A stretch of DNA of 64,000 bases from positions 97,839-161,838 of the forward strand of contig PDUC01000027.1 in the NCBI GenBank assembly GCA_002747255.1, written 5' to 3'. This DNA is from Acidobacteriota bacterium (GTDB taxonomy: Bacteria; Acidobacteriota; Holophagae; Acanthopleuribacterales; Acanthopleuribacteraceae). Position 1 is the first letter of the stretch. Every line of letters begins with the position of its first letter. The notes beneath the pieces are model-generated. The model did not search any database and had not been told where the DNA came from. It saw nothing but the letters and a program-made list of their open reading frames with translations. Of the stretch, positions 26,146 through 34,764 are shown piece by piece. The translations under genes and the position numbers were made by a program.

Positions 26146-27540
26146 TTAGTGAGGATAGCGATTGGCGAGGAACTTGAAAACAGCGCGCAGTGCATTGGCT
26201 TCAGCACCTTTTGGGAATCCGGGCATGGCACTGTTGCGCCAACCGAAAATATCAAAATGCACCCAGTTTTTCGCTGGCTTCACAAACTCATAGAGAAAAA
26301 GAGCAGCCGTAATGGAACCCGCTAAAGGAGAGTTGGAGACATTACTCAAGTCGGCAATGTCACTTTTGAGAGATTTTCGATAAGGACCCCACAGCGGCAT
26401 TTGCCACAAGGGATCACCTACAATCTCAGCGGCACGAAACAACTCATGTGCGATTTTAGAGTCGGGAGTGTAGAATGGGGGCAAATCCTGACCGAGAGCC
26501 ACTCTGGCAGCACCGGTTAAAGTGGAAAAATCCAAAATTAAATCGGGCTCTTCTTCAGCGGCACAAGTCAACGCATCGCAAAGAATAAGTCTGCCTTCCG
26601 CATCGGTATTACCCACTTCCACTGTTATCTTCTTCCTGGTTTCGAGAACATCTCCAGGTCGGTAGGCACGCATGCCAGGTGAATTTTCTACTGCCGGAAT
26701 TAAAAGTCTCAGGTTGACGGGCAGTTTCTCAGCCATAATTAACGATGCCAGAGCCAAAGAAACAGCTCCTCCACCCATGTCCTTTTTCATGTTACGCATC
26801 CCGGCGGCCGGTTTCAAGTTCAATCCGCCGGTATCAAAAACAACCCCCTTTCCGACCAGAGTGAGTTTGGGATGATCCTTTTGACCCCATCGCAGATCCA
26901 TTAAAACAGGCGCGCGTTCACTGCCCTTTCCCACCGCATAAACTGCCGGAAAGCCCTCAAGCAACAAGTCTTCTCCGCGAACTGTTCTCAGCTGTGCCTG
27001 GAACCTGTTGGCAACTTCAGCAGCCTGCCTGACTAAATCTTCAGGGCCCATATCACTGGCAGGTGTGTTAATAAGGTCCCTTGCCAGTACAACCGAATTC
27101 AAACTGTTTTGCCAAAACTCAGTGGGTGCCTCTTCCGGGACGAGCAATATTTTTTTCAGGAGTTCTTTTTTTTCTTTCTTGTACCGATCAAATTCATACC
27201 GGCCCAAGCCCCAGCCCAAACCAGCCTGATACCACTTGTCATCGGGCCAGCCCTCGGGCTTGTAGGTTCCTTCTGGAAGCGAACTCGACAGTTTTGCAAA
27301 CAAGGTGATCCAGTTTCGAGGATCTTCATCTTTGAAAGAGGTGCCTGCGTATATTGTTTCTATTTGGCCTTTCTGATCTATGGTCTTGAGAATTTGACCG
27401 CCTTTGCCGGAAAAATCAGCGATCGTGGCTTCATTTTCTAATTTAACACCCTTCGCCATCTCTTTCCAGGACTGAATATCGACAAAAACGATGGGCCGGA
27501 CAGAAGTTTCTTTTTGATTTTTAGTGAATAATTTCATCAT
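26146..27540 (-). CDS. Leucyl aminopeptidase (M17 family)
   Basis: A 464-residue cytosolic metallo-aminopeptidase. The catalytic C-terminal domain has VGKGVVFDTGGLNLKP (metal-binding lysine and aspartate), MKKDMGGGA and the PROSITE-type signature NTDAEGRL with the catalytic arginine. The N-terminal domain is divergent, as is usual. It probably releases N-terminal amino acids from peptides during protein turnover. It heads the minus-strand unit with MTA phosphorylase, a PfkB kinase, the EnvC-like factor and the spermidine-synthase-like gene. The two ATG codons at the start (27540 and 27537) are equally possible. Confidence 0.9.
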   Translation of the reverse strand: MMKLFTKNQKETSVRPIVFVDIQSWKEMAKGVKLENEATIADFSGKGGQILKTIDQKGQIETIYAGTSFKDEDPRNWITLFAKLSSSLPEGTYKPEGWPDDKWYQAGLGWGLGRYEFDRYKKEKKELLKKILLVPEEAPTEFWQNSLNSVVLARDLINTPASDMGPEDLVRQAAEVANRFQAQLRTVRGEDLLLEGFPAVYAVGKGSERAPVLMDLRWGQKDHPKLTLVGKGVVFDTGGLNLKPAAGMRNMKKDMGGGAVSLALASLIMAEKLPVNLRLLIPAVENSPGMRAYRPGDVLETRKKITVEVGNTDAEGRLILCDALTCAAEEEPDLILDFSTLTGAARVALGQDLPPFYTPDSKIAHELFRAAEIVGDPLWQMPLWGPYRKSLKSDIADLSNVSNSPLAGSITAALFLYEFVKPAKNWVHFDIFGWRNSAMPGFPKGAEANALRAVFKFLANRYPH

Positions 27541-27867
27541 TCCCCCTGAATAAGATCCTTTCCGTTCTATTCTAGCTTATTTAAAGGATAACCGATTGTG
27601 AATTATCCCAAAAAGTGCAGAACAGGGATTGCGTTATGAAATTGGATCGGCACTGATTTCACAAATTATGAAAGGCAACCGCCCTTTCAACGTGGTCTTT
27701 GTGATCTCCTTCGTTTACAATAAGAAGGGCAAGGCCATCCTTTGCCTTCGTATTGGTCATCAAATAAGAAGAATGCGGTGGCAGCGTGAGGGTCTTTCCG
27801 TTCTAATGATATGTTTTGATATCTCGCTCCGCTCAAACTGCGTTTTTCGCGCTAAAGTGAGGTTCTT
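27541..27867. other. Divergent intergenic region
   Basis: This is 327 bases between the aminopeptidase gene and the propeller-protein gene. A hairpin GGCAAGG/CCTTTGCC near 27729-27745 is the clearest structure. One 80-codon frame is open on the plus strand but has no ribosome-binding site or protein-like composition. No promoter is convincing. Confidence 0.35.
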
Positions 27868-28881
27868 GTGACAATCCCCCTGATCCTGCTCGTTACCTTC
27901 CCCCTTTCCATCTCACAGAATTTGGAAATTGCTTCTATTCCGAAGCAAACCATCCAGCTCGATTCCATACCTCCAACACCTCTTCCAGCTGAACTCGATT
28001 TTGAAATCAAGGGCTACCGACATCATCTTGACAAGACCTGCTTCATTGGCCACGTTCTGCGTGTCAAAGATTCCTTTTTTGTCAGCTACCCTCAATTGGG
28101 TCTTGTCGTTAGATATTCTTCAGATAACCAGCCGGCACTTCTTTTCGGGCCGGAAATAAAAGGAGGCAACGGTCTGCCGCTTCACATGCCTAACACGATG
28201 ATGGCAATGGACGGTAAACTACATATTGCCGATATGCTGGACAGTCAAATTTTCATAACTGATTTCAATGGCGAGCTGAAGGACTACGATCAACTCAAAA
28301 AAATCAGGAACCCTGTTCCTGTACCACCCTGGCACACAAAGACAGGAAAAAAAGAACGTCGATACCTGGTCATTGATCACCATCAGCCGCAACTCCTGAG
28401 ACGCCTGGACTCAAAAGGAAAAACACGGGTTCACTATGCCTTTGGCCCCAACTCGCATAGTCGGAAAAGCGATCCAGCCGATTGGGGATTCAGAGGAGCA
28501 GCTTGCGTCACCACTGATTGGGATATGGTTTTCGCTGCTTTCTCCAGCCCCGTTATCTGGCATTTTGACAAACACACAACGGTTCTGAAAAAGATCGTTT
28601 TAACGTCATCTGAATTCTGCGATTCTATAAGTATTCCCGTGCGAAGGGGCTTCGAGGGTTATCCCACACCTCAAGACCCCATTAAAGACATTCACCTTGA
28701 GGGCAATACCTACTGGGTTCTGCTTGAGTTAAAAAAGCAAGCCCTGATGTTAGTTGTGGACGAGAAGCATGAGAAACTCTTTCAACTGGATAGAAATTAC
28801 GATGGATTTTGTCTATCCCCGCCTTACCTCACACTCTACAATCGATGGCAGGGAATTATCAGGAGCTTCAAGCTAAAATGA
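27868..28881 (+). CDS. Exported propeller-like protein of unknown function
   Basis: A 337-residue protein starting at GTG with a hydrophobic signal-like segment (residues 3-16). The body repeats patterns such as strand-turn-strand segments FVSYPQLGLVVRYSSD, KLHIADMLDSQIFITDF and MVFAAFSSPVIWHFDKH, consistent with a six-bladed propeller of the NHL/6-bladed type, as found in many Acidobacteriota and Bacteroidota proteins. I recognise no catalytic motif. It overlaps the downstream Rieske gene by four bases, so the two are co-translated. Confidence 0.65.
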   Translation: MTIPLILLVTFPLSISQNLEIASIPKQTIQLDSIPPTPLPAELDFEIKGYRHHLDKTCFIGHVLRVKDSFFVSYPQLGLVVRYSSDNQPALLFGPEIKGGNGLPLHMPNTMMAMDGKLHIADMLDSQIFITDFNGELKDYDQLKKIRNPVPVPPWHTKTGKKERRYLVIDHHQPQLLRRLDSKGKTRVHYAFGPNSHSRKSDPADWGFRGAACVTTDWDMVFAAFSSPVIWHFDKHTTVLKKIVLTSSEFCDSISIPVRRGFEGYPTPQDPIKDIHLEGNTYWVLLELKKQALMLVVDEKHEKLFQLDRNYDGFCLSPPYLTLYNRWQGIIRSFKLK

Positions 28882-29186
28882 CGTGGTTCAAGGCGGCGAC
28901 ACTGGATCAGCTGAAGGAAAGAAAGAAGGCACTTGTTTGCATTCAAGGCTTGGACATTCTAATCGTTTACGATTCGGGTACAGTCTATGCCCTGGAAAAT
29001 ATCTGTAGCCATGAAGATGCTTCTCTTTTTGAGGGCTGCATTGAGGGCGATGACATTCTCTGCCCACTTCATTCGTGGCGATTCAACTACAAAACCGGTT
29101 CCTGTCTTACAGGTGATGATTTTGATCTACCTGTATACAAGACAAAGATTGTAAACAACACCATCTGGGTAGACGTTGAGGAGTGA
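28878..29186 (+). CDS. Rieske-type [2Fe-2S] ferredoxin
   Basis: A 102-residue small Rieske protein. The cluster ligands are the CSH motif (cysteine and histidine) near residue 45 and CPLH near 63, the CXH...CX2H pattern; the sequence between them, EDASLFEGCIEGDDI, has normal length. Such stand-alone Rieske ferredoxins serve as electron carriers to oxygenases or nitrite-reductase-like enzymes. I chose the ATG at 28878, which overlaps the stop of the upstream gene (ATGA); a longer frame would duplicate upstream coding sequence. No oxygenase gene is present nearby, so its redox partner is unknown. Confidence 0.87.
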   Translation: MTWFKAATLDQLKERKKALVCIQGLDILIVYDSGTVYALENICSHEDASLFEGCIEGDDILCPLHSWRFNYKTGSCLTGDDFDLPVYKTKIVNNTIWVDVEE

Positions 29187-29290
29187 GCCGCGGTTCCCAT
29201 TGGATACCGATGTGGAATGCCGGCGATTTACAAAAGGTTAACCTGCCAAGCATAACAACCAACCGTAATGGATAATCAAGAATATGAAAA

Positions 29291-29316
29291 AACCCACAGT
29301 CGTTAAACTGTGGGTT
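29291..29316. terminator. Bidirectional terminator
   Basis: AACCCACAG (29291-29299) and CTGTGGGTT (29308-29316) form a perfect 9-base stem with an 8-base loop. It has an A-run before it and T-rich sequence after it, so it can end both the Rieske transcript and rpsU, which converge here. Confidence 0.85.
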
Positions 29317-29384
29317 TCTATTCCTTTAAGTCGATATAAATGGATCAATAAAGCTTAAAGTTGAGGCATTCACACCTCGTGGGA

Positions 29385-29600
29385 TTATTCAAAACGCTTC
29401 ATATGCTGGCGCTCTTTTCGCAGCTTCTTGAGCAGTTTCTTACGGGCTTCCAGTGAAGCACGTCTCTTCTCCTCAGAAGGTTTGACAAAATGTTTGCGTT
29501 TCTTGATCTCAAAAAACAGACCAGCGCGTTCACACTTTCGCTTGAATTGCTTAAGTGCCTTGTCAATAGGATCGTTGCTGTTGACGTGAATAAGCGGCAT
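29385..29600 (-). CDS. rpsU: 30S ribosomal protein S21
   Basis: A 71-residue basic protein with the S21 signature: an N-terminal HVNSNDPIDKALKQFKRKCE segment followed by arginine- and lysine-rich KKRKHFVKPSEEKRRASLEA. S21 binds the 30S platform and aids initiation. I chose the ATG at 29600, which gives the usual length. A GTG at 29615 lies within the ribosome-binding sequence AAGGTGG and would add five residues. The gene is monocistronic and ends at the shared terminator. Confidence 0.95.
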   Translation of the reverse strand: MPLIHVNSNDPIDKALKQFKRKCERAGLFFEIKKRKHFVKPSEEKRRASLEARKKLLKKLRKERQHMKRFE

Positions 29601-29837
29601 GAATAACTTCACCACCTTTCTTTGATATAGTTTTCAATCGTGAGCATTCACAAACTGAAACATCGCATTCTATCAAAATGCTTCAGTGATGACTAGAAAA
29701 TAACGCGCTTAGATCGAAATTCATCCCATCATCAGTGTGTCAAAGGGTTCTCAGAGTCGGAGAACGGGCTTTTACAGCAGCTTCTTTTCCCGCCTTTAAA
29801 GCATGTCCACTCTATGAAGAGGCTTTTTTAAAAAAAA

Positions 29838-30509
29838 TCAGGAATACTCTTCTCTCATCTCTTTTCTGACAATGATGTCTTTACCGGAAATAGTAATAAA
29901 ACGACTTTTATTGAGTTCACTGATCATTCTTGAAACTGTTTCTCTGGAGGTGCCAACCATACTGGCAATTTCCTGATGAGTGGGCCGCCTGAAAACAACG
30001 CTTCCATCGAGTAGTTTGACACCCTCCTTTTCCGCCATATCCAGCATTAATTTTGCAATGCGGCCAAGTACATCGAGAAGGGCCAGGCTTTTGATCTGAT
30101 CGTTTGCATGTCGCAGTCGTTTAGAGAGAATGGACATAAACTTTTTCATCATTTGACCGTTGGTCTCCAACAGGGCCAGGAAATCGTTTCGATGCAGAAT
30201 CAGGACTGTCGTTTGTTCAACAGCTGTGACGTTGGCAGATCTTGGCTCATCGTCTACGAGGGCCAGTTCACCGAAGAACTCGCCTGGACCAAGAAAGGAT
30301 AGAATGACTTCTTTGCCATCCTGCCCTTCTGCGGTTACTTTTACTTTTCCGTTCAGAATGAGAAAAAACGACTCCCCTGAATCATTCTCGTGAACCAATA
30401 TGCGGTCTTTGCTGTATTCACGTCTACTTGTCAATTTGAGGATTCGTTCAAGATCCTCTTTCTCGAAACCATCGAATAGCGGTACACTGCTAAAAAATTC
30501 TAAATCCAT
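29838..30509 (-). CDS. Crp/Fnr-family transcription regulator
   Basis: A 223-residue regulator. The cyclic-nucleotide-binding domain (about residues 5-120) contains GEFFGELALVDDEPRSANVTA, with the glutamate and arginine expected in a cAMP-binding cassette. The long C helix follows, then the winged helix-turn-helix THQEIASMVGTSRETVSRMI (about 172-191). It has no N-terminal cysteine cluster, so it is not an oxygen-sensing Fnr. The start has a strong GGAGG. A 16-base inverted repeat lies in its leader, which may allow self-control. cAMP or another small ligand is likely. Confidence 0.9.
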   Translation of the reverse strand: MDLEFFSSVPLFDGFEKEDLERILKLTSRREYSKDRILVHENDSGESFFLILNGKVKVTAEGQDGKEVILSFLGPGEFFGELALVDDEPRSANVTAVEQTTVLILHRNDFLALLETNGQMMKKFMSILSKRLRHANDQIKSLALLDVLGRIAKLMLDMAEKEGVKLLDGSVVFRRPTHQEIASMVGTSRETVSRMISELNKSRFITISGKDIIVRKEMREEYS

Positions 30510-30519
30510 TTTCTACCTC

Positions 30520-30535
30520 CAGAAGATCACTTCTG
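30520..30535. promoter_or_regulatory. Inverted repeat in leader of Crp-like gene
   Basis: CAGAAG-ATCA-CTTCTG lies 11-26 bases before the start codon and touches the GGAGG site. It could be an operator or a hairpin that masks the ribosome-binding site. Confidence 0.35.
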
Positions 30536-30777
30536 AATCCAGTTTAACTGACTCTCGTCTTTTGTGGGCCTTTTTCCGTACCCTTTGTCACCTGTTATAA
30601 CACGATAACTGCCAACGGGGGGTTGCAATTAATTTATGTCTCACGGATATAAGGTTTACTTCAAAACTACACATAAGATATCGATTTGCCAATCTGGGAC
30701 TGACTCCCAAAAGACTCATCTTGTCTCTATCTGTTGCATTGGTTTGTTAGCTGATTGCATAACTCGTAAAGCTTAGC

Positions 30778-31035
30778 TCAATCCAAGGAGAAATGCATCC
30801 GATTTTTTAGGAATTTTGCCGGGGTCATTGAAGAAATAGCGTGTTTAAAGATGAGCTGGTCCTGTCTGTTCGCCAACTCGAGGAGAATGGTAAAGCGATC
30901 AAAATTTCGAACACGGCCAATTATTTTTTTGCCATTTGTGAAAAATACCGCAAGGATTATTTTTTCCTTTCTTGCCTTGTTGAGATAATCATCTTGAATA
31001 TTGATGTTTGTTGACTCATTTGACTTTTCTGGCAT
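30778..31035 (-). CDS. hfq: RNA chaperone Hfq
   Basis: An 85-residue Sm-like protein. Sm1 reads NIQDDYLNKARKEKIILAVFF with the conserved glutamine and aspartate of the proximal RNA site, and Sm2 reads LIFKHAISSMTP, in place of the usual YKHAIST. The N-terminal 12 residues and basic C terminus are typical. Hfq brings small regulatory RNAs to their targets. It follows miaA by 15 bases, the order found in many bacteria, and has GGAGG before its ATG. Confidence 0.92.
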   Translation of the reverse strand: MPEKSNESTNINIQDDYLNKARKEKIILAVFFTNGKKIIGRVRNFDRFTILLELANRQDQLIFKHAISSMTPAKFLKNRMHFSLD

Positions 31036-31050
31036 GGCGACGATTCCTCC

Positions 31051-32028
31051 CTAAGATTTATGCGATCCATTTTCCAAAAATTCCACGATGCACTTGTAGA
31101 CGTCCCGCTGATTGTATCGCATTTCGTCCTGGATTTCAATCCATTCTATATTAGAAAAGGTCTGAAACCAAGTCATTTGTCTTTTGGCGTATTTTCTCGT
31201 AGCGGCATCAACGAGCTCAATAGCGTCAGAGTGAGTTGCTATTTTTCCGTCGAGATATCGAAAAAAAATGCCGTATCCTATGGGACCTCTCTCTTCAACA
31301 AATTGTCGCAATCCTTTTTTATTTAAAAAGCTAACCTCATCCAGCCATCCCTCAAGCACCATTCTGTTGAGTCTTTCGGTTATTCGCCGGCGCAGCAGAG
31401 CGCGTGGGCGCCTGACTCCAAGCGTTAGAACATGAGCAGAAGAGGCCCCTGACCGGCCTGTATTCCAAAAGTCTCTGATAGATTTTCCTGTCAGGAGGCG
31501 TACTTCGAGGAAACGCTGAATACGCTGTCTATCATTTGGGTGCAGGGTAGCGGCCACATTAGGGTCCAGTTTTTGAAGCAATCTGTAGAGTGACAACAAA
31601 CCCTTTTCCTCTATTCTCCTGTTCAGCCTTTGGCGAATGGAGGGCGGAGTTTGAGGGACCGCAGAAATGCCTTCCATGAACAATTTGTAATAGAGTCCTG
31701 TTCCGCCGATCAAAAGCGGAATCTTTCCTTTCTTTTGAATGCGGCTTATGGTGTTCCTGCACTCACGGAGCCATCGAAAGGATGAGTAGTCCTCCCTGAT
31801 ACTGACATGTCCAAAAAGATGGTGTGGAACCAGTGCTCTTTCTGACTGTTTAGGTGCTGTATTTCCTATTTTCAACTCACTGTAAACTTGCATGGAGTCC
31901 ATACAAACAAGTTCTGTGGGGAACATGCCGGCAAGATCGAGTGCAATGGAAGACTTTCCAGAACCTGTTGGTCCCAACAAGACAATTACAGGATCTTTTT
32001 TAAACACCACAGCACCACGAGAAAACAC
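31051..32028 (-). CDS. miaA: tRNA dimethylallyltransferase MiaA
   Basis: A 325-residue enzyme that adds a dimethylallyl group to A37 of tRNAs reading codons that start with U. Marks are the P-loop LLGPTGSGKSSIAL, the substrate segment CMDSMQVYSELKIGNTAPK, the catalytic region PLLIGGTGLYYK and the C-terminal TRKYAKRQMTWF. Length is normal. The start is uncertain: a GTG at 32028 with GGAT upstream, or GTG codons about six residues later. hfq follows within 15 bases, so translation fidelity and small-RNA control share one transcript. Confidence 0.95.
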   Translation of the reverse strand: MFSRGAVVFKKDPVIVLLGPTGSGKSSIALDLAGMFPTELVCMDSMQVYSELKIGNTAPKQSERALVPHHLFGHVSIREDYSSFRWLRECRNTISRIQKKGKIPLLIGGTGLYYKLFMEGISAVPQTPPSIRQRLNRRIEEKGLLSLYRLLQKLDPNVAATLHPNDRQRIQRFLEVRLLTGKSIRDFWNTGRSGASSAHVLTLGVRRPRALLRRRITERLNRMVLEGWLDEVSFLNKKGLRQFVEERGPIGYGIFFRYLDGKIATHSDAIELVDAATRKYAKRQMTWFQTFSNIEWIEIQDEMRYNQRDVYKCIVEFLENGSHKS

Positions 32029-32083
32029 AGGAAAACGATCCAGCGTTTGAGAAACAGAATTTGCTGATCAGGTTCCCCTTTTT

Positions 32084-33172
32084 TCACCATTGCTCTTGCA
32101 TTTCTTGAATTTGTTTGAGGGCAATTGTTTCCTGATCTGTTCCAAGAGTGCGCTTGAGTGCCAGAATACCGGAGTAGAGATATTCCTCAAGGGCTTCCTG
32201 TAGGGCACTATCCAAAAAGTCGGGTGCAATGGGTGCTTTTTCCAGGTTGGAAACCAGTTTCGGGGCATTTAAGGTGCCATCATCATTAACATCCACAAGG
32301 CCAAATACCGCTTCTTGAGCGATTTGAACGTCTTTGTAGTATTTTTTCAAGAGTGTGTGAGCGACATGCCCCATATGCTGAGCAAGAAAGCGATGAATAT
32401 AAGCATAAATTTCATTGTAATGTTCAACCATCTGTTCGCGCTTGGTTACATGGGGCGGTTTCTGTTTGGATATGAGCTCTACAATACCAAGAATTTGAAG
32501 CAAGAAAACCGTTCGAAGTCCCTCTTCCAAACCAAAATCCGACGACTCGCAGAGATCACTTAAACAGGTTTTGTCATCTATCAATTCTAAAATGTGCCTT
32601 TCATGAGCTTCTAAAGCAATGTGCCTGTCGGGGATTTCCAAAACCACCGGGATTGATTTCAAATCCGGGAATTTTTTCAGGAAAACCTCTCGACTGTCGT
32701 AATGCCGCACCACATCCATGACTATTTCGAGAATGGAAAGTCGAAGGGTTATTTTTTCCTTTGCTTTGAGTTGTTGTCGAACAAACTCAAACTCACCCTC
32801 TTCCCAGGGAATGACCGAATAGGCAATAGCTCGAATTTGTTTTTCGATTGCATCCCACAGGAGTTTGGGAGTAATTGCCCGAATTTCGACCAGAGATCGA
32901 CCGTGACGATAACCCTTTTCAGCGATAAGCTGACTGGCTTGCGTGTATTGCTCCTGTGTTATCATCCCGCGATGGAGCAGCATATCGCCAAGGCGATCAA
33001 TAGGCAGATTGCTTTTCGCAAAAATAATCTCACCCTTCTTGATAATAAGAGTTTTTTCAATGTCGTTCTGCTTAACTCTGAGATAACCCGTTTCTTGTAG
33101 ACTCGAAATATAGGCCAGTACCTTTATCAGGCCCAACGGTTCAAGTTTTCCTCTCAAAACCTGTGTTTTCAT
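32084..33172 (-). CDS. DUF4388/PATAN-domain protein
   Basis: A 362-residue cytosolic protein. The first 110 residues contain a DUF4388 (PATAN) domain: the GLIKVLAYISSLQETGYLRV strand-helix and the KKGEIIFAKSNLPIDRLGDMLL segment. A GspE-like LGDMLLHRGMITQEQY patch follows, then predominantly helical sequence with no enzyme motif. PATAN proteins occur in signalling and gliding systems of Myxococcota and Acidobacteriota. I prefer the ATG at 33172 over a GTG at 33190. It lies 55 bases upstream of miaA and may share its transcript. Confidence 0.75.
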   Translation of the reverse strand: MKTQVLRGKLEPLGLIKVLAYISSLQETGYLRVKQNDIEKTLIIKKGEIIFAKSNLPIDRLGDMLLHRGMITQEQYTQASQLIAEKGYRHGRSLVEIRAITPKLLWDAIEKQIRAIAYSVIPWEEGEFEFVRQQLKAKEKITLRLSILEIVMDVVRHYDSREVFLKKFPDLKSIPVVLEIPDRHIALEAHERHILELIDDKTCLSDLCESSDFGLEEGLRTVFLLQILGIVELISKQKPPHVTKREQMVEHYNEIYAYIHRFLAQHMGHVAHTLLKKYYKDVQIAQEAVFGLVDVNDDGTLNAPKLVSNLEKAPIAPDFLDSALQEALEEYLYSGILALKRTLGTDQETIALKQIQEMQEQW

Positions 33173-33426
33173 ATCCTGTAAAAACCTCACAATTTGGTTT
33201 ATTGTACCCTAAAGTGGCTTTAAAGAGAAACGAATGGTTTGATCAATTTTGTTTTTTATCACGATCCCGGGTTAAAGGCAATTGATGTCACAGCATCCAT
33301 AATGGTTGTTTTTCTTCCTGCTTCGTAAAACTATTGAAAATAAAAGAAAATTAATCAGCAATCCCTTGAACTCAGCGTATATTACTATTCGTTAAAGGTT
33401 CAGCCTTACTTTGTGGAGGATCAAAA

Positions 33427-34764
33427 ATGAAAAAAATAATGATTCTGTTGGGTATAATTGGTTTTATTACCATAAGTGCTCATGCTAAAGAAATCGATTT
33501 CGTTGAATACGACTTAAAAAATGGTCTGCATGTCATTTTACACGAAGACCACTCAACACCTATCGTTGCTGTTTCCATCATGTACCATGTGGGTGCAAAA
33601 AATGAAGACCCTGACAAAACGGGTTTTGCCCATTTTTTTGAACATCTTCTGTTTGAAGGTTCTGAAAACATCAAAAGAGGTGAGTTCGACGATTATGTCA
33701 ACAACGCCGGCGGATTCAACAACGCCAATACAACTGATGACCGCACTTACTATTACGAAGTCCTGCCGTCAAATTACCTGGAGTTGGGACTCTGGCTTGA
33801 ATCGGAACGCCTGCTTCACGCAAAAATACTGCAGGAAGGAGTGGATACCCAAAGAGAGGTGGTCAAGGAAGAACGCCGGGAGAGAATGGATAATCAGCCT
33901 TACGGCACGATTCTGGAAGAGCTGAAAAAGCGCGCCTTTAAAGTCCACCCCTATCGCTGGCACACTATTGGCTCCATGGAACACCTCAACAACGCCAAAC
34001 TGGAGCATTTCATTGCTTTCTACAAAGAGTTCTACGTACCCAATAACGCGGTACTCTCCATTGCGGGCGATATTGACATCAAGCAAACCAAAAAACTCAT
34101 TAAAAAGTACTTCAAGGATATTCCCCGTGGAGAAGGCGAAATATACCGGCCCAATATAGTAGAACCGCCTCAAAAAGAAGAGATAAGAGACATTGTTTAC
34201 GACAATATCCAACTGCCAGGAGTTGTGCAGGCTTATAAAATGCCCGCTCAGGGCACACCTGATTATTATTCGCTGAAAGTGCTTTTCAGTATTTTGTCCA
34301 ATGGTCAGAGTTCCAGACTGAATAAAGTCATTAAAGACCAGCAGCAGAAAGCCGTCATGACAGGTGCCTTCCCTCTTCCAACAGAAGATCCCGGAATGGC
34401 CATCATGTTTGCCATTGCCTCACCTGGCACCACTGCGGAAGACCTTGAAGCGGCCATAGACAAAGAAGTCTTCGCCTTAAAAGATCAACTGGTACCTGAA
34501 AGAGAACTTCAGAAAGTAAAAAACCAAATAGAAGCATCATTTATATCACAAAACAATCGGGTGGCAGGAATAGCGGAAAGCCTTGCAAACTACCACATGT
34601 ATTTTGGTGATACCAACCTGATCAACACTGAAATCAATCGCTATTTAAAAGTAACGGCAGAAGACATTCAAAAGGTAGCAAAGAAGTACCTGGTAAAGAA
34701 CAGTCGAGTTGTACTTTATTATCTTCCTAAAGCCATGCAGGAAAAGAAAGGAGAGTCAAAATGA
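33427..34764 (+). CDS. M16 zinc metallopeptidase, catalytic subunit
   Basis: A 445-residue exported M16 (pitrilysin-type) peptidase. A signal peptide (residues 1-20, ending AHA) precedes the inverted zinc motif HFFEH in FAHFFEHLLFEGS, and the third zinc ligand glutamate lies in VVKEERRE. The two halves fold in the M16 duplication, with DRTYYYEVLPSNYLELGLWL between them. It is coupled by a four-base overlap to a second M16 gene without the zinc motif. Such pairs form a heterodimeric peptidase in the periplasm; in other bacteria partners degrade peptides or process proteins. Confidence 0.92.
   Translation: MKKIMILLGIIGFITISAHAKEIDFVEYDLKNGLHVILHEDHSTPIVAVSIMYHVGAKNEDPDKTGFAHFFEHLLFEGSENIKRGEFDDYVNNAGGFNNANTTDDRTYYYEVLPSNYLELGLWLESERLLHAKILQEGVDTQREVVKEERRERMDNQPYGTILEELKKRAFKVHPYRWHTIGSMEHLNNAKLEHFIAFYKEFYVPNNAVLSIAGDIDIKQTKKLIKKYFKDIPRGEGEIYRPNIVEPPQKEEIRDIVYDNIQLPGVVQAYKMPAQGTPDYYSLKVLFSILSNGQSSRLNKVIKDQQQKAVMTGAFPLPTEDPGMAIMFAIASPGTTAEDLEAAIDKEVFALKDQLVPERELQKVKNQIEASFISQNNRVAGIAESLANYHMYFGDTNLINTEINRYLKVTAEDIQKVAKKYLVKNSRVVLYYLPKAMQEKKGESK

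Noticed and set aside
27629-27871. An 80-codon frame upstream of the propeller-protein gene
   Set aside because: It has no ribosome-binding site and the translation is not protein-like; it overlaps the start of the real gene.
29616-29660. GTGA...TTCAC half sites upstream of rpsU
   Set aside because: The spacing is two bases, unlike the Rex operator, and the arms are imperfect.
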